The position numbers were made by a program, and so were the translations under genes. A stretch of 64,000 bases of DNA from Smithella sp. (lineage in GTDB: Bacteria; Desulfobacterota; Syntrophia; Syntrophales; Smithellaceae): the NCBI GenBank assembly GCA_012510495.1, contig JAAZHX010000109.1, forward strand, positions 62,001 to 126,000, in the 5' to 3' direction. Of the stretch, positions 38,759 to 54,314 are shown piece by piece. The notes under the pieces were generated by a model that saw nothing but the letters and a program-made list of their open reading frames with translations, had not been told where the DNA came from and did not search any database. Every line of letters begins with the position of its first letter. The first letter of the stretch is position 1.

Positions 38759-39391
38759 TTACGCGCTTTTTTTCCTAGCCTGCGAAATGAACACATAGCC
38801 GTTTTTCCCGCCGGGGACCGAACCTTTCAGCAACAACAAATTGCGATCGGAGCGCACCTGCCAGACCTGAAGGTTTTGAACAGTTTTCCGGACGTTTCCC
38901 ATCTGACCGCCCATCTTGGTTCCCTTGAAGACCCGGGACGGATCCGCGCTGGCGCCAATGGAACCGGGGGCCCGATGACACATGGAACCGTGCGTCGCCC
39001 GACCGCCGCCGAACCCGTGCCTTTTCATAACCCCCTGAAATCCTTTTCCTTTTGAGGTTCCCACGACATCAACAAAACCGCCTGTCTGGAAGATGTCGGC
39101 TGAAATTTCCTGCCCGACTTCGTACTCGCCGGCCGCAGCCCGAACTTCCTTAAGAACACGGAAGTACCCTTTATTGGCCTTGTCCAAATGGCCCTGCAGC
39201 GGCTTCGTGACATTCTTCTTTTTCATCCGGCCGTAAGCGATTTGCACCGCGTCGTAACCGTCCTTTTCCCTGGTTTTCACCTGAACGACCACCGAGGGTT
39301 CGACCTCAATCGCCGTCACGCCGACCGCGGTACCGTCTTCGGCAAAAACCTGCGTTATCCCCAATTTTTTTCCAAGAATTCCCTTGTTCAT
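38759..39391 (-). CDS. rplC: 50S ribosomal protein L3
   Basis: MNKGILGKKLGITQVFAEDG; GFQGVMKRHGFGGGRATHGS; start trimmed from 39451. Confidence 0.96.
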   Translation of the reverse strand: MNKGILGKKLGITQVFAEDGTAVGVTAIEVEPSVVVQVKTREKDGYDAVQIAYGRMKKKNVTKPLQGHLDKANKGYFRVLKEVRAAAGEYEVGQEISADIFQTGGFVDVVGTSKGKGFQGVMKRHGFGGGRATHGSMCHRAPGSIGASADPSRVFKGTKMGGQMGNVRKTVQNLQVWQVRSDRNLLLLKGSVPGGKNGYVFISQARKKSA

Positions 39392-39487
39392 CACCATCCA
39401 ACTTTTCAATGAAATAAAGCCGCGAACTTCAACGTTGTGGAAAAACGACAATTTCCAGGGCCATTTTCCACCGTCTTTATTTTCCGC

Positions 39488-39796
39488 CTACGCTTTGATC
39501 TCGACATCCACTCCCGCCGATAGATCCAGCTTCATCAGCGCGTCCACAGTGGCTTGCGTCGGCTCGACAATATCAATCAATCTTTTATGTGTGCGAATTT
39601 CGAACTGCTCCCGGGATTTTTTGTCCACGTGCGGCGAACGATTGACACAGTATTTATTGATTTCCGTAGGAAGAGGAATGGGACCGGCGACGCGTGCGCC
39701 GGTCCTCTTTGCAGTTTCTACAATTTCTTCGACAGAACGGTCCAGCAGTTTGTAGTCGTAAGCTTTGAGGCGAATTCTTATCTTCTGTTCTTTCAT
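39488..39796 (-). CDS. rpsJ: 30S ribosomal protein S10
   Basis: [40 protein letters not shown]. Confidence 0.97.
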   Translation of the reverse strand: MKEQKIRIRLKAYDYKLLDRSVEEIVETAKRTGARVAGPIPLPTEINKYCVNRSPHVDKKSREQFEIRTHKRLIDIVEPTQATVDALMKLDLSAGVDVEIKA

Positions 39797-39817
39797 GGAT
39801 CGGTTAACCTGCCATTT

Positions 39818-41011
39818 CTACGCAAGGACCTTGCTTACGACGCCCGCGCCTACGGTTCTGCCGCCTTCGCGGATCGCGAATCTCAGCTGCTCTTCCATGG
39901 CAATGGGCATAATCAGTTCGATCGTCATTTTCACGTTGTCGCCGGGCATGACCATCTCCACGCCTTCGGGCAGCGTCGCAACGCCTGTCACGTCGGTTGT
40001 CCGGAAATAAAACTGCGGACGATATCCGGAAAAGAACGGCGTATGCCGGCCGCCTTCTTCTTTGGTCAGTACGTAAACCGCTGCTTCAAATTTGGTGTGG
40101 GGCGTAATCGAAGCGGGTTTAGCCACGACCTGTCCTCTTTCCACTTCTTCACGCTTGATGCCGCGAAGCAACAAACCGATATCATCGCCCGCCCGGCCTT
40201 CGTCCAGGGTTTTACGGAACATTTCCACGCCCGTCACAACGGTTTTGACCGTGGGACGAATGCCGATGATTTCCACTTCTTCGCCCACCTTCACAATTCC
40301 GCGGTCCACGCGACCTGTCACAACGGTTCCACGTCCGGAAATGGTGAAAACGTCGCCGACCGGCATCAGGAAAGGCTTGTCGGTGTCGCGCTTCGGCTCG
40401 GGAATGTAAGCATCCACCGCACTCATCAGCTCTTCGATGCACTTCACGTTGGGGGAATTGACATCTTCCGCTTCCAGCGCATGCAATGCCGACCCGCGGA
40501 TGATGGGAATCGTGTCTCCCGGAAATTCGTACTGGGTCAGGAGCTCCCTCAGTTCGAGCTCGACAAGGTCCAACAGCTCGGGATCGTCAACCAGATCCAC
40601 TTTGTTGAGGAAAACAACGATGTAGGGAACCTGTACCTGCCGGGCAAGGAGGATGTGCTCGCGGGTCTGCGGCATCGGGCCGTCGGAAGCGGCTACCACC
40701 AGAATTGTTCCGTCCATATGGGCGGCGCCGGAAATCATGTTTTTGATATAGTCGGCGTGGCCGGGGCAATCCACGTGAGCGTAATGTCTTTTATCCGTTT
40801 CATACTCCACGTGGGAAATGTTGATGGTTACGCCGCGTTCTTTCTCTTCCGGCGCATTGTCAATCGAATCAAACGCCCGAAATTCCGCGAAGCCTTTTTT
40901 TGCCAGATATTTGGTAATGGCGGCGGTTAATGTCGTCTTACCGTGATCCACGTGACCGATGGTCCCTATATTTAAATGCGGCTTTGTCCTTTCAAATTTT
41001 TTCTTTGCCAT
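39818..41011 (-). CDS. tuf: elongation factor Tu
   Basis: [24 protein letters not shown]...[13 protein letters not shown]. Confidence 0.98.
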   Translation of the reverse strand: MAKKKFERTKPHLNIGTIGHVDHGKTTLTAAITKYLAKKGFAEFRAFDSIDNAPEEKERGVTINISHVEYETDKRHYAHVDCPGHADYIKNMISGAAHMDGTILVVAASDGPMPQTREHILLARQVQVPYIVVFLNKVDLVDDPELLDLVELELRELLTQYEFPGDTIPIIRGSALHALEAEDVNSPNVKCIEELMSAVDAYIPEPKRDTDKPFLMPVGDVFTISGRGTVVTGRVDRGIVKVGEEVEIIGIRPTVKTVVTGVEMFRKTLDEGRAGDDIGLLLRGIKREEVERGQVVAKPASITPHTKFEAAVYVLTKEEGGRHTPFFSGYRPQFYFRTTDVTGVATLPEGVEMVMPGDNVKMTIELIMPIAMEEQLRFAIREGGRTVGAGVVSKVLA

Positions 41012-41068
41012 CTCACCTTTCCTCCTTAACTTTGAATGGTTGGTTTCCTTGTCGTTTTATGGATTGCT

Positions 41069-41539
41069 TTAAAATTTATAATGCGCAAATGCCTTGTTGG
41101 CCTCCGCCATTTTATGCACCGCTTCTCTCTTCTTGATGGCGCCCCCCCGATTGTTGGCCGCGTCGATCAGTTCCGCCGCCAGCTTCTCCCGCATGGTTTT
41201 CTCAGTGCGCCCCTGCGCATTGGAGATCAGCCAGCGGATCGCCAGCGCCGTTCGCCGGGCGGGAACGACTTCCGTCGGCACCTGATAGGTGGATCCGCCA
41301 ACCCGCCGCGATTTGACTTCAATCACCGGCTTGACGTTGTTAACGGCCTTTTCGAAAAACTCTACGGGCTGTTCCTTGACGCGCTTTTCAATAATGTCAA
41401 AAGCACCGTACAGGATACTTTCCGCAACGCTTTTCTTCCCTCGTTTGAGCAAAGAATTCACAAACTTGGCGACTAGTTTGTTGTTATATTTGGGGTCCGG
41501 TAAAATCTCCCTTTTTTCAATTTCTCTTCTTCGTGGCAT
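41069..41539 (-). CDS. rpsG: 30S ribosomal protein S7
   Basis: [28 protein letters not shown]. Confidence 0.97.
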   Translation of the reverse strand: MPRRREIEKREILPDPKYNNKLVAKFVNSLLKRGKKSVAESILYGAFDIIEKRVKEQPVEFFEKAVNNVKPVIEVKSRRVGGSTYQVPTEVVPARRTALAIRWLISNAQGRTEKTMREKLAAELIDAANNRGGAIKKREAVHKMAEANKAFAHYKF

Positions 41540-41557
41540 GTTTTTTCGGTCCTTTGT

Positions 41558-41929
41558 CTAACTGGGCTTTTTTGCACCGTATTTTGATCGACTTTGCTTG
41601 CGGTCGGCAACGCCGACGGCGTCCAGCGTGCCGCGAACGATATGATAGCGGACGCCAGGCAAATCCTTGACTCGGCCGCCTCGAACCAGCACCACCGAAT
41701 GCTCCTGCAGGTTGTGGCCGATACCGGGAATATAGGAGGAAACCTCGTAACCGCTCGTCAGGCGAACCCTGGCCACCTTGCGCAAAGCGGAATTCGGCTT
41801 CTTGGGCGTCGTCGTATAGACCCTCACGCAGACCCCACGGCGCTGCGGTGATCCGGCCAGAGCCGGGGAGTTTGTTTTTCTCTTGATCTGGGTTCTGCCT
41901 TTGCGAACCAGTTGACTAATTGTCGGCAT
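41558..41929 (-). CDS. rpsL: 30S ribosomal protein S12
   Basis: [12 protein letters not shown]...[23 protein letters not shown]. Confidence 0.98.
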   Translation of the reverse strand: MPTISQLVRKGRTQIKRKTNSPALAGSPQRRGVCVRVYTTTPKKPNSALRKVARVRLTSGYEVSSYIPGIGHNLQEHSVVLVRGGRVKDLPGVRYHIVRGTLDAVGVADRKQSRSKYGAKKPS

Positions 41930-42034
41930 TTTTCCTCCCGAACGTTTTTCTGCATTTTACGGGCAGCAGCAAATCCGTGGTAGCTATCAATTCAGACTGC
42001 TTCTGTCAAGCAATTTCTTGCCTTTTCTGCTCGT

Positions 42035-46129
<4,095 letters not shown>

Positions 46130-46164
46130 AGATTTTCTCCTGTTTTTAAAACAAAATTGCGGGG

Positions 46165-49100
46165 TTACTCTTCCTCGATCAATTCCACATCCAGCCCGAG
46201 GCTCTGGAGTTCCTTCACCAGAACATTGAAGGATTCCGGCAGACCCGGCTCGAAGGTATGCTCCCCTTTGACGATGGATTCGTAAATCCGTGTGCGTCCG
46301 GCGACATCGTCGGACTTGACCGTCAAAAACTCCTGCAGGGTATAGGAAGCGCCGTAGGCTTCCATGGCCCACACTTCCATTTCTCCCAGCCGCTGGCCGC
46401 CGAACTGGGCTTTGCCGCCCAGCGGCTGCTGAGTCACCAGCGAATAGGGCCCGATCGAACGGGCATGAATTTTATTGTCCACCAGGTGATGCAGCTTCAT
46501 CATGTAGATCATGCCGACGGTGACTTCCTGATCAAAGGGCTCGCCGGTCCGGCCGTCGAACAGGACTGCCTGTCCGCTTTCCGGCAGACCCGCCGTCTCC
46601 AGCAATTTACGGATTTGCGGTTCGGGGCAGCCGTCGAAAACGGGACTGGCCACCAGCATGCCTTTCTTCAGGCAGCCGACAAACCGCTTGATGTCTCCGG
46701 CGGACGCCTTTTCCAAAAATTCGTCAAACTCCGCGGAGGAGTAAGTTTTCTTCAATTCACTTTTCATTTGCTGAAGATTGTTGTTCTTTTCCAGCAATTC
46801 ATTCAGACCTTCGCCGATGGATTTTGCCGCCCAGCCCAAATGGGTTTCGAGAATCTGGCCGACGTTCATGCGGGAAGGAACACCCAGCGGGTTGAGGATA
46901 ATATCGACGGTGGAGCCGTCTGAAAAATAGGGCATGTCTTCTTCCGGGAGAATCCTGGACAAAACACCCTTGTTGCCGTGGCGACCCGCCATTTTGTCGC
47001 CCACGGATAATTTCCGCTTGATGGCGACATAGACTTTCACCATTTTAATGACGCCGGGCGGCAGCTCATCGCTGGCCTGGACCTTCTCCAGCTTTTCCTC
47101 GAAGCGGGCTTTCACAAAATCGATTTTTCTTTCCATCACGGAAAGCAGTCCCGCCAGCTTTTCTTCCGAGCCGTCACGCTCCGAAAGCGTTACGTCCTTC
47201 CAGTACATGAAGGGGATTTCCTGCCATATCTCGCGGGTGATTTTTTCGCCTTTTTTGAGGAGGGTTTTCTTTTTTACGTCAACAACCTTGCCCGCGGCTG
47301 TTTTGCCGACCACCAGCTTGGCGATGTCCTTCTTGATGGACTCCGCCAGAATCCGGATTTCATCGTCGTGGTCCTTCGTCAGCTTTTCAATCGCCTCTTC
47401 CTCGATCGCCTGCGACCGCAGATCCTTGTCGGCGCCTTTGCGCGTGAAAATCTTGGCGTCGATGACCGTTCCTTCCACGCCGGGCGGAACCCGCAAAGAG
47501 GTGTCCCGCACATCGCTTGCTTTTTCTCCGAAAATCGCCCGCAACAGTTTTTCTTCCGCGGACAGCTGTGTTTCGCCCTTGGGCGTAATCTTGCCGACCA
47601 GGATGTCCCCGGGCTTCACGGACACACCCGGGCGAATAATGCCGCTTTCGTCGAGATTGCGCAGCGCTTCCTCGCCGACGTTGGGAATGTCACGGGTGAT
47701 TTCTTCCTTGCCCAGTTTGGTGTCGCGGGCCATGGTTTCAAATTCTTCGATATGAATGGAAGTGTAGATGTCTTCCTTGACGATCCGCTCGCTGACCAGA
47801 ATCGAGTCTTCATAGTTGTAGCCGCCCCAGGACATGAAGGCCACCATCACGTTGCGGCCCAGCGCCAGCTCTCCGGTGTCCGTAGCGGGACCGTCGGCCA
47901 GAATATCTCTCTTCCGGACGCGGTCGCCTGTGGAAATAATGGGCTTTTGATTAAAGCAGGTGTCCTGATTGGAGCGTTGATACTTGGACAGGGTATAAAT
48001 ATCGACGCCGGTATCGATGCCGTCTTCTTCGGGCTTATCCGCGCGAATCACAATGCGCGAAGCATCCACGCTTTCGACGACGCCGGAACGTTTGGCGACC
48101 ATGACGGCGCCGGAATCACGGGCGACCACCGCTTCCATGCCCGTGCCGACCAACGGCACTTCGGGGCACATGAGCGGCACGGCCTGACGCTGCATGTTGG
48201 AGCCCATGAGCGCGCGGTTGGCGTCGTCATGCTCCAAAAACGGGATCAGGGCCGCCGCCACGGAAACCAGCTGATCGGGGGCCACATCCATCATCCGGAT
48301 GTCCTCGGGCATGGCCGAAACAAAGTCGCCGCCTTTGCGGACCGAAATCAGTTCTTCCTCAAACTTCCCCTTTTTATTGAGCGGCCGGTCCGCCGGGGCA
48401 ATGAGCTGGTTTTCCTCTTCGATGGCCGTCATGTATTTTACATCATTCAGCACTTTGCCGTTTTCAACCAGACGGTAAGGGCTTTCTATGAAGCCGAATT
48501 CGTTCACCCGCGCGTAAGTGCTGAGGGATACGATCAAGCCGATATTCGGGCCTTCCGGTGTCTCGATCGGACAGATGCGGCCGTAATGCGTCGAATGAAC
48601 GTCGCGGACCTCAAAGCCTGCGCGCTCCCGTGTGAGACCGCCGGGCCCCAGCGCCGACAGTCGGCGTTTGTGCGTGATTTCCGAAAGCGGATTGGTTTGA
48701 TCCATGAACTGGGAAAGCTGACTGGATCCGAAAAATTCATTCACCACGGCCGATACCGGCTTGGCGTTGATCAGATCGTGCGGCATCATGGTTTCGATGT
48801 CCTGAAGGCTCATCTTTTCCTTGATCGCCCGTTCCATGCGCACCAGGCCGATGCGGTACTGATTTTCGATCAGTTCGCCCACGGAGCGCACGCGGCGGTT
48901 TCCCAGATGATCGATGTCGTCCACGCTGCACTTGTCCACACCGTTTTTCAAATCGATCAGATATTTGACGGACGCCAGAATGTCTTCATTGCGCAGGACC
49001 GTCAAATCCGTCGGCACATTCAGTCCAAGTTTGTAGTTCATCTTGGCCCGGCCGACATCCGACAAATCATAGGTTTCCAGTTCAAAAAAGAGGCTGTTGA

Positions 49101-50280
49101 AAAACTTCGCCGCGGTCTCCGGAGTGGGCGGATTGCTGGGCCGGAGCCGGCGGTAGATTTCCATAATCGCGTCTTCCGCGGTGTCAATGCGGTCCATGAG
49201 CAGCGTATCGCGAATGGAGGCGTTGTCCATGTCTTCATCGATATGGATGAAGTTCAACTCTCTGACCCCCTTCTCCTGGGCGATTTCGAGGCCGTTCAGG
49301 GGAAGCTCTTCGTTGCAGCGGAAAAGAATTTCGTCCGTCGCGGGATCCCGGACATCCGAGGAAAGAATTTTCCCGGTCAAATCCGCTTCCTTGATCGCCA
49401 CTCGCTTGATCCCGGCGTCCATGATCTTCTTGAGCAGGAGTTTGGTGAGTTTGCGCCCTTTCTTGACGATAACTTCATCGCTTTTCGGATTTTTGATATC
49501 TTCAGGCGCCTTCTGCCCGGTCAGGGATTCATCAACCCCGAAGTAAATCTTTTCCCCTTCGAGGGTAATTTTTTCAATGTGGTAAAAATAGTTCAGAAGA
49601 AATTCCGTCGAATTGCCCATGGCTTTGAGCAGAATCGTGACGGGCATTTTGCGGCGGCGGTCGATGCGGACATAGAGGAGGTCCTTGGAATCAAATTCCA
49701 AATCCAGCCAGGAGCCGCGAATGGGAATGACGCGCGCCGAATAAATCAGTTTGCCGGAAGCGACTGTTTTCCCTTTGTCGTGATCAAAAAAGATCCCGGG
49801 CGACCGATGCAGCTGGCTGACAATCACGCGCTCCGATCCGTTGACGATAAACGTGCCGTTTTCCGTCATCAGCGGAATTTCACCGAAGTAAATTTCCTGT
49901 TCTTTGATATCGCGGATCGGCTTGGTCTCTGGCGTTTCACGATTGATCCGGCCGTCGGGGAGCCGGTCGGTGTCAAACACCATCAGACGGACCACGATTT
50001 TCAAAGGAGCGGCATAGGTCATGCCCTTTTGAATGCACTCCTTCATGTCGTACCGGACATCGCCGATCTTGTAGCTGACAAATTCCAGGGAGCATTTTCC
50101 GCTGAAGTCCGAAATGGGAAAAACGCTCTTAAAAGCCCCCTGCAGGCCGACATTGCGCCGTTTGGCCAGGGGCACGTCGGCCTGCAGGAACTTTTCGTAG
50201 GACTGTGTCTGAATCTCGATCAGATTGGGAATGTCCAATACTTTTTTAACGCGACCAAAACTTTTTCTAAAGTCACCCAT
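46165..50280 (-). CDS. rpoB: DNA-directed RNA polymerase subunit beta
   Basis: [47 protein letters not shown]. Confidence 0.98.
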   Translation of the reverse strand: MGDFRKSFGRVKKVLDIPNLIEIQTQSYEKFLQADVPLAKRRNVGLQGAFKSVFPISDFSGKCSLEFVSYKIGDVRYDMKECIQKGMTYAAPLKIVVRLMVFDTDRLPDGRINRETPETKPIRDIKEQEIYFGEIPLMTENGTFIVNGSERVIVSQLHRSPGIFFDHDKGKTVASGKLIYSARVIPIRGSWLDLEFDSKDLLYVRIDRRRKMPVTILLKAMGNSTEFLLNYFYHIEKITLEGEKIYFGVDESLTGQKAPEDIKNPKSDEVIVKKGRKLTKLLLKKIMDAGIKRVAIKEADLTGKILSSDVRDPATDEILFRCNEELPLNGLEIAQEKGVRELNFIHIDEDMDNASIRDTLLMDRIDTAEDAIMEIYRRLRPSNPPTPETAAKFFNSLFFELETYDLSDVGRAKMNYKLGLNVPTDLTVLRNEDILASVKYLIDLKNGVDKCSVDDIDHLGNRRVRSVGELIENQYRIGLVRMERAIKEKMSLQDIETMMPHDLINAKPVSAVVNEFFGSSQLSQFMDQTNPLSEITHKRRLSALGPGGLTRERAGFEVRDVHSTHYGRICPIETPEGPNIGLIVSLSTYARVNEFGFIESPYRLVENGKVLNDVKYMTAIEEENQLIAPADRPLNKKGKFEEELISVRKGGDFVSAMPEDIRMMDVAPDQLVSVAAALIPFLEHDDANRALMGSNMQRQAVPLMCPEVPLVGTGMEAVVARDSGAVMVAKRSGVVESVDASRIVIRADKPEEDGIDTGVDIYTLSKYQRSNQDTCFNQKPIISTGDRVRKRDILADGPATDTGELALGRNVMVAFMSWGGYNYEDSILVSERIVKEDIYTSIHIEEFETMARDTKLGKEEITRDIPNVGEEALRNLDESGIIRPGVSVKPGDILVGKITPKGETQLSAEEKLLRAIFGEKASDVRDTSLRVPPGVEGTVIDAKIFTRKGADKDLRSQAIEEEAIEKLTKDHDDEIRILAESIKKDIAKLVVGKTAAGKVVDVKKKTLLKKGEKITREIWQEIPFMYWKDVTLSERDGSEEKLAGLLSVMERKIDFVKARFEEKLEKVQASDELPPGVIKMVKVYVAIKRKLSVGDKMAGRHGNKGVLSRILPEEDMPYFSDGSTVDIILNPLGVPSRMNVGQILETHLGWAAKSIGEGLNELLEKNNNLQQMKSELKKTYSSAEFDEFLEKASAGDIKRFVGCLKKGMLVASPVFDGCPEPQIRKLLETAGLPESGQAVLFDGRTGEPFDQEVTVGMIYMMKLHHLVDNKIHARSIGPYSLVTQQPLGGKAQFGGQRLGEMEVWAMEAYGASYTLQEFLTVKSDDVAGRTRIYESIVKGEHTFEPGLPESFNVLVKELQSLGLDVELIEEE

Positions 50281-50316
50281 GGTATCCCTGAATTCAATGG
50301 TGGAGTAAAAATTCTC

Positions 50317-50709
50317 TTATTTAATTTCAACAGTTCCGCCGACTTCCTCAACCTTCTTCTTGATTTCAGCGGCTTCCTCTTTGGAGACGGCTTCTTTAAT
50401 CGGTTTGGGCGCACCTTCCACCAGATCCTTGGCTTCTTTCAGGCCCAAACCGGTGATCGCGCGAACGACTTTGATGACCTGAATCTTTTCCGCTCCGAAT
50501 CCTGTCAGAATGGCGTTGAACTCCGTCTGTTCCTCCTCTGCGGGAGCCGCTCCGGCCGCCGCTCCGGGCATCGCCACGGCGGCCGCCATCGGGGCAGCGG
50601 CAGACACGCCGAATTTTTCTTCCAGTTCCTTCACCAGAGCGGAAAGCTCCAGCACGGTCATGTTTTCAATAAATTTAACGACATCTTCTTTCGTGATTTG
50701 ATCAGCCAT
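50317..50709 (-). CDS. rplL: 50S ribosomal protein L7/L12
   Basis: [44 protein letters not shown]. Confidence 0.98.
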   Translation of the reverse strand: MADQITKEDVVKFIENMTVLELSALVKELEEKFGVSAAAPMAAAVAMPGAAAGAAPAEEEQTEFNAILTGFGAEKIQVIKVVRAITGLGLKEAKDLVEGAPKPIKEAVSKEEAAEIKKKVEEVGGTVEIK

Positions 50710-50733
50710 TTTTCATTCCTCTTTCGTATGGTT

Positions 50734-51261
50734 TTATGAGTTTAATGTTCGCTTTTTTTCGCTGTAGGCATGGAGCGCCTGCATAAAGCTTCTGGGCACC
50801 GCGCTCAAAACCGAAACCAGCGAAGTCGGCGCCGCCGCCATCACCGAAACCAGTTTCCCCAGAAGCACTTCGCGGCCGGGCAAATCGGCCAGTGCGGTAA
50901 TGTCCGCTTTCGTCAGCATCTTGCCGTCCAGCACGCCGACCTTGATATCCAGCTCAGGATTTTTTCTGGCAAAATCGATCAACGCCTTCGTCGGCGCCAC
51001 CGGATCCTTATAGCTCAAAACCACGGCGATGGAATACTTGAAATGATCCGTCAGAACGGCAAAGCCGGTTTCTTGCGAAGCAATGCCCAGCAGGGTGTTT
51101 TTGACAACCTTCAGCTCCGCATCGTTTTTTCGCAATGCGTTCCGCAGGGCTTCCATTTTTTCAACGTTCATGGCGTTGAAACCGGTCAATATCCCCAAAT
51201 GGGCCTTCTTGAGCTTTTCCTGAAGCTCGGATACAATTTTTTCTTTTGTTCTCCGATCCAA
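50734..51261 (-). CDS. rplJ: 50S ribosomal protein L10
   Basis: 175 aa between rplL and rplA; LRNALRKNDAELKVVKNTLLGIA. Confidence 0.96.
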   Translation of the reverse strand: MDRRTKEKIVSELQEKLKKAHLGILTGFNAMNVEKMEALRNALRKNDAELKVVKNTLLGIASQETGFAVLTDHFKYSIAVVLSYKDPVAPTKALIDFARKNPELDIKVGVLDGKMLTKADITALADLPGREVLLGKLVSVMAAAPTSLVSVLSAVPRSFMQALHAYSEKKRTLNS

Positions 51262-51529
51262 TTTATCAGCCTCCTTTCACGATTATTTTCTGTTTGAGGC
51301 CGAACAACCACGCCGCACACGAAATAGAAAACGGCCGATCCCGCCTTTCCGATCCCCGTTTCCGGGAAAATAGATTACCCCGAAGCCTGTCGGGGAACTA
51401 TTTTCCGCACTGCGAGTCTCGGCAGGCCCTTGTCCGTTTAAACTTCCGTACCTGCTGTCTTCGACCTGATCCTGTTTGCACTTTAAGCGGTCGCTGCGTT
51501 TTGGCGAACGCGGCAACCGCGAATTCTTC
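51262..51529 (-). promoter_or_regulatory. putative L10 (rplJL) leader region with strong hairpin at 51365-51406
   Basis: ~268-nt untranslated gap upstream of rplJ; GGAAAATAG-ATTA-CCCCGA...TCGGGG-AA-CTATTTTCC stem. Confidence 0.5.
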
Positions 51530-52231
51530 TCAGTTTGCGCTTTTGATATCCAGCGGATCAATCTTTACCCCCGCGCCCATTGTGCTGGAAATCGCAATGC
51601 TTTTAATATAGGTTCCCTTGCTGGATGCGGGTTTCAGCTTGATGATGGTTTCCAGAAGCGCCGTGATGTTTTCATAAAGTTTTTCTGCGCCGAAAGACAC
51701 TTTGCCCACCGGCGAATGGACAATGCCGGCTTTTTCCACACGGAATTCCACCTTGCCGGCTTTCAACTCCCTGACCGCATTGGCGATGTCAAAGGTAACC
51801 GTTCCCACTTTGGGGTTGGGCATCAGGCCGCGAGGCCCCAGAATCTTGGCGATTTTTCCCACGGCCCCCATCATATCCGGCGTGGCAATCACGCGGTCAA
51901 ACTCCAGCCAGCCGCCTTTGATCTTTTCAATGACTTCTTCGTTGCCGACCATGTCCGCGCCTGCTTCCAGGGCCTCTTTTTCCTTTTCTCCCTTGGCAAA
52001 AACCAGCACACGAACGGTTTTCCCCAGGCCATTGGGCAATACCACGCTGCCCCGAACCATTTGATCGGCGTGCGCCGGGTTGACGCCCAGGCGAACGGCG
52101 GCATCCACCGTCTCGTCAAATTTGACTCCCGCCATGGATACCACCATTTCCGTAGCCTCTTTCAGCGTATAACGCCTGGTCGGCTCGACCTTTTTCTTCG
52201 CAGCGATAATGCGTTTGCCTCGTCTTAACAT
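51530..52231 (-). CDS. rplA: 50S ribosomal protein L1
   Basis: [41 protein letters not shown]. Confidence 0.97.
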   Translation of the reverse strand: MLRRGKRIIAAKKKVEPTRRYTLKEATEMVVSMAGVKFDETVDAAVRLGVNPAHADQMVRGSVVLPNGLGKTVRVLVFAKGEKEKEALEAGADMVGNEEVIEKIKGGWLEFDRVIATPDMMGAVGKIAKILGPRGLMPNPKVGTVTFDIANAVRELKAGKVEFRVEKAGIVHSPVGKVSFGAEKLYENITALLETIIKLKPASSKGTYIKSIAISSTMGAGVKIDPLDIKSAN

Positions 52232-52249
52232 GATCAAACCTCTTCTGTA

Positions 52250-52675
52250 TTAACCTGCTATTTCTATTCCCATGGACCTTGCCGTGCCGGCAACAATTCT
52301 GACCGCGCCGTCAATATCAACGGCGTTCAGATCATTGAATTTCAGCTGCGCAATATCCCGAACCTGTTTGACCGTGACGGTTCCCACCTTTTCTCTTTTG
52401 GGGTCGGCGGCGCCCTTGGCAACCTTGGCCGCCTGCTTGAGCAGGACGGACGCGGGCGGTGTTTTGGTAATAAACGTAAACGAGCGGTCCGCGTACACCG
52501 TAATCACCACGGGGACAATCATGCCTTCCTGGTTTTGCGTCATCGCGTTGTAGGCCTTGCAGAATTCCATGATATTCACGCCGTGCTGGCCCAGAGCCGG
52601 CCCGATCGGAGGCGACGGAGTCGCCTTTCCCGCTTTGATCTGCAATTTAATGTTCGCAATCACTTTTTTTGCCAT
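52250..52675 (-). CDS. rplK: 50S ribosomal protein L11
   Basis: [35 protein letters not shown]. Confidence 0.97.
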   Translation of the reverse strand: MAKKVIANIKLQIKAGKATPSPPIGPALGQHGVNIMEFCKAYNAMTQNQEGMIVPVVITVYADRSFTFITKTPPASVLLKQAAKVAKGAADPKREKVGTVTVKQVRDIAQLKFNDLNAVDIDGAVRIVAGTARSMGIEIAG

Positions 52676-52743
52676 AATCATCACCTGCGCTGTAATTTTT
52701 TTTAGGCCTGTGCCTTACGCCGTGTCATTGCCTCATTTACGAC

Positions 52744-53277
52744 CTATTGTCCCTGGGTGACCTGGATAAAATCCAGTTCCACCGGCGTCGGGCGACCGAA
52801 GATGCTCACAACCACCCGGAGTTTACTTTTTTCCGGCCGGACTTCGTCAATCACACCGTCAAAATTGGTGAAGGGTCCGTCGATAATCTTCACGTGGTCG
52901 CCGACGTCAAACTTGAATTTGGGCTTCGGTTTGAGCGTCCCTTCGTCAATCCGGATCTTGAGATTCTCAACATCTTTATCCGGAATCGGGGAAGGCTTGT
53001 CCTTGCTGCCGATAAAACCGGTCACCTTCGGCGTATTCTTGACAATATGCCAGTTTTCATCGCTCATTTCCATGCGCACCAGGATGTAACCGGGGAAAAA
53101 TTTGCGCTTGGATGTTTTCTTTTCCCCGGAAATCAGCTCCACCACGTCTTCTTCGGGAATGAGAATGTCGGAGAAGGAAGCCTGAGCGCCGGCCAGTTCA
53201 ATCCTTTCCTGAAGGCTCAACTTGACCTTGTTCTCAAATCCCGAATAGGTATGAACGACGTACCACTTAAAAGCCAT
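52744..53277 (-). CDS. nusG: transcription termination/antitermination protein NusG
   Basis: KWYVVHTYSGFENKVKLSL...KRKFFPGYILVRMEM; KOW domain. Confidence 0.97.
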   Translation of the reverse strand: MAFKWYVVHTYSGFENKVKLSLQERIELAGAQASFSDILIPEEDVVELISGEKKTSKRKFFPGYILVRMEMSDENWHIVKNTPKVTGFIGSKDKPSPIPDKDVENLKIRIDEGTLKPKPKFKFDVGDHVKIIDGPFTNFDGVIDEVRPEKSKLRVVVSIFGRPTPVELDFIQVTQGQ

Positions 53278-53281
53278 GAAG

Positions 53282-53485
53282 TTACCTTAAAATAAATTTG
53301 ACCAGTTTTGCAAGAATCAGGTCGATCACGCCCAGGTAAAAGGCTGAAATCGCGACGACCACCATGACCACTCCGGTGGAAGCCAGTGTCTGTTTCCGGG
53401 TCGGCCAAGTGACTTTTTTCAACTCCGTCTTCGCCTGGGTGAGAAACTGTACCGCTCTGTCGAACAGCAACTTTAATTTTTCCAT
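53282..53485 (-). CDS. secE: preprotein translocase subunit SecE
   Basis: FLTQAKTELKKVTWPTRKQTLASTGVVMVVVAISAFYLGVIDLIL. Confidence 0.95.
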   Translation of the reverse strand: MEKLKLLFDRAVQFLTQAKTELKKVTWPTRKQTLASTGVVMVVVAISAFYLGVIDLILAKLVKFILR

Positions 53486-53513
53486 ATCGTCGGCCTTTGC
53501 ATTCGGGAAAAAC

Positions 53514-53590
53514 TGGCAGGCCAGGAGGGACTTGAACCCCCAGCATCCGGATTTGGAGTCCGGCGCTCTATCCATTAGAGCTACTGGCCT
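53514..53590 (-). tRNA. tRNA-Trp(CCA), CCA encoded
   Basis: AGGCCAGTAGCTCTAATGGATAGAGCGCCGGACTCCAAATCCGGATGCTGGGGGTTCAAGTCCCTCCTGGCCTGCCA. Confidence 0.95.
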
Positions 53591-53604
53591 GCGTCAATTC
53601 CCCG

Positions 53605-53754
53605 CTACTTGGTTTCTCTGTGCAGTTTGTGTCCGCGGCAAAACTTGCAGTATTTCTTCATTTCCAGACGGCTTTGCATGGTGCGCTTGTTTTTCGTCGT
53701 CGTGTAATTTCTCTGTTTGCATTCCGTACAGGCCAAAATAATGTTGTTTCTCAT
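53605..53754 (-). CDS. rpmG: 50S ribosomal protein L33
   Basis: [49 protein letters not shown] (49 aa). Confidence 0.96.
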   Translation of the reverse strand: MRNNIILACTECKQRNYTTTKNKRTMQSRLEMKKYCKFCRGHKLHRETK

Positions 53755-53767
53755 ACGTCTCCTTCAC

Positions 53768-53843
53768 TGGAGCCCACGACCAGGATCGAACTGGTGACCT
53801 CATCCTTACCAAGGATGTGCTCTACCGACTGAGCTACGTGGGC
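53768..53843 (-). tRNA. tRNA-Thr(GGT)
   Basis: GCCCACGTAGCTCAGTCGG...CATCCTTGGTAAGGATG...TCCA cloverleaf. Confidence 0.95.
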
Positions 53844-53879
53844 GCGGCGTTCCTTGTCCGTCAGCGCCAAAAAGCAACC

Positions 53880-53955
53880 TGGAGCGGGAAACGGGATTCG
53901 AACCCGCGACCCTCAGCTTGGAAGGCTGACGCTCTAGCCCCTGAGCTACTCCCGC
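53880..53955 (-). tRNA. tRNA-Gly(TCC)
   Basis: GCGGGAGTAGCTCAGGGG...GTCAGCCTTCCAAGCTGAG...CCA. Confidence 0.95.
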
Positions 53956-53969
53956 TTATTTCAAAAAAC

Positions 53970-54054
53970 TGGTGGAGGGGGGAGGATTTGAACCTCCGTA
54001 GGCTCCGCCGGCAGATTTACAGTCTGCTCCCTTTGGCCGCTCGGGAACCCCTCC
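53970..54054 (-). tRNA. tRNA-Tyr(GTA) with long variable arm
   Basis: GGAGGGGTTCCCGAGCGG...GCAGACTGTAAATCTGC...ACCA, 85 nt. Confidence 0.95.
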
Positions 54055-54070
54055 GGGTATGTTGCTCATC

Positions 54071-54146
54071 TGGAGCTGGCGATGGGACTCGAACCCGCAA
54101 CCTGCTGATTACAAATCAGCTGCTCTACCGATTGAGCTACGCCAGC
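54071..54146 (-). tRNA. tRNA-Thr(TGT)
   Basis: GCTGGCGTAGCTCAATCGG...GCTGATTTGTAATCAGC...CCA. Confidence 0.95.
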
Positions 54147-54314
54147 AAACCATTTAAATCATTACGTTTTCACACAAATCAGTTGTTATTTTGAACGCAA
54201 AAAAGCGACTACACTGCTTCGTGCGAATTGAGGACATTAATTTTTATACCTGCTTTTGTCAAGTAAATTTTTAAATTACCTGGAAAAATCTTCCGGCGAA
54301 GGAATCGGGTGAAT

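Noticed and set aside
46130-46372. Upstream 81-codon extension of the rpoC ORF
   Set aside because: Lies within rpoB coding sequence; GTG at 46129 has a good RBS and begins the conserved RpoC N-terminus.
47368-50739. 1123-aa plus-strand ORF opposite rpoB
   Set aside because: Codon-bias shadow ORF antisense to a clearly coding rpoB; low-complexity His/Arg/Gln/Phe-rich sequence with no domain motif.
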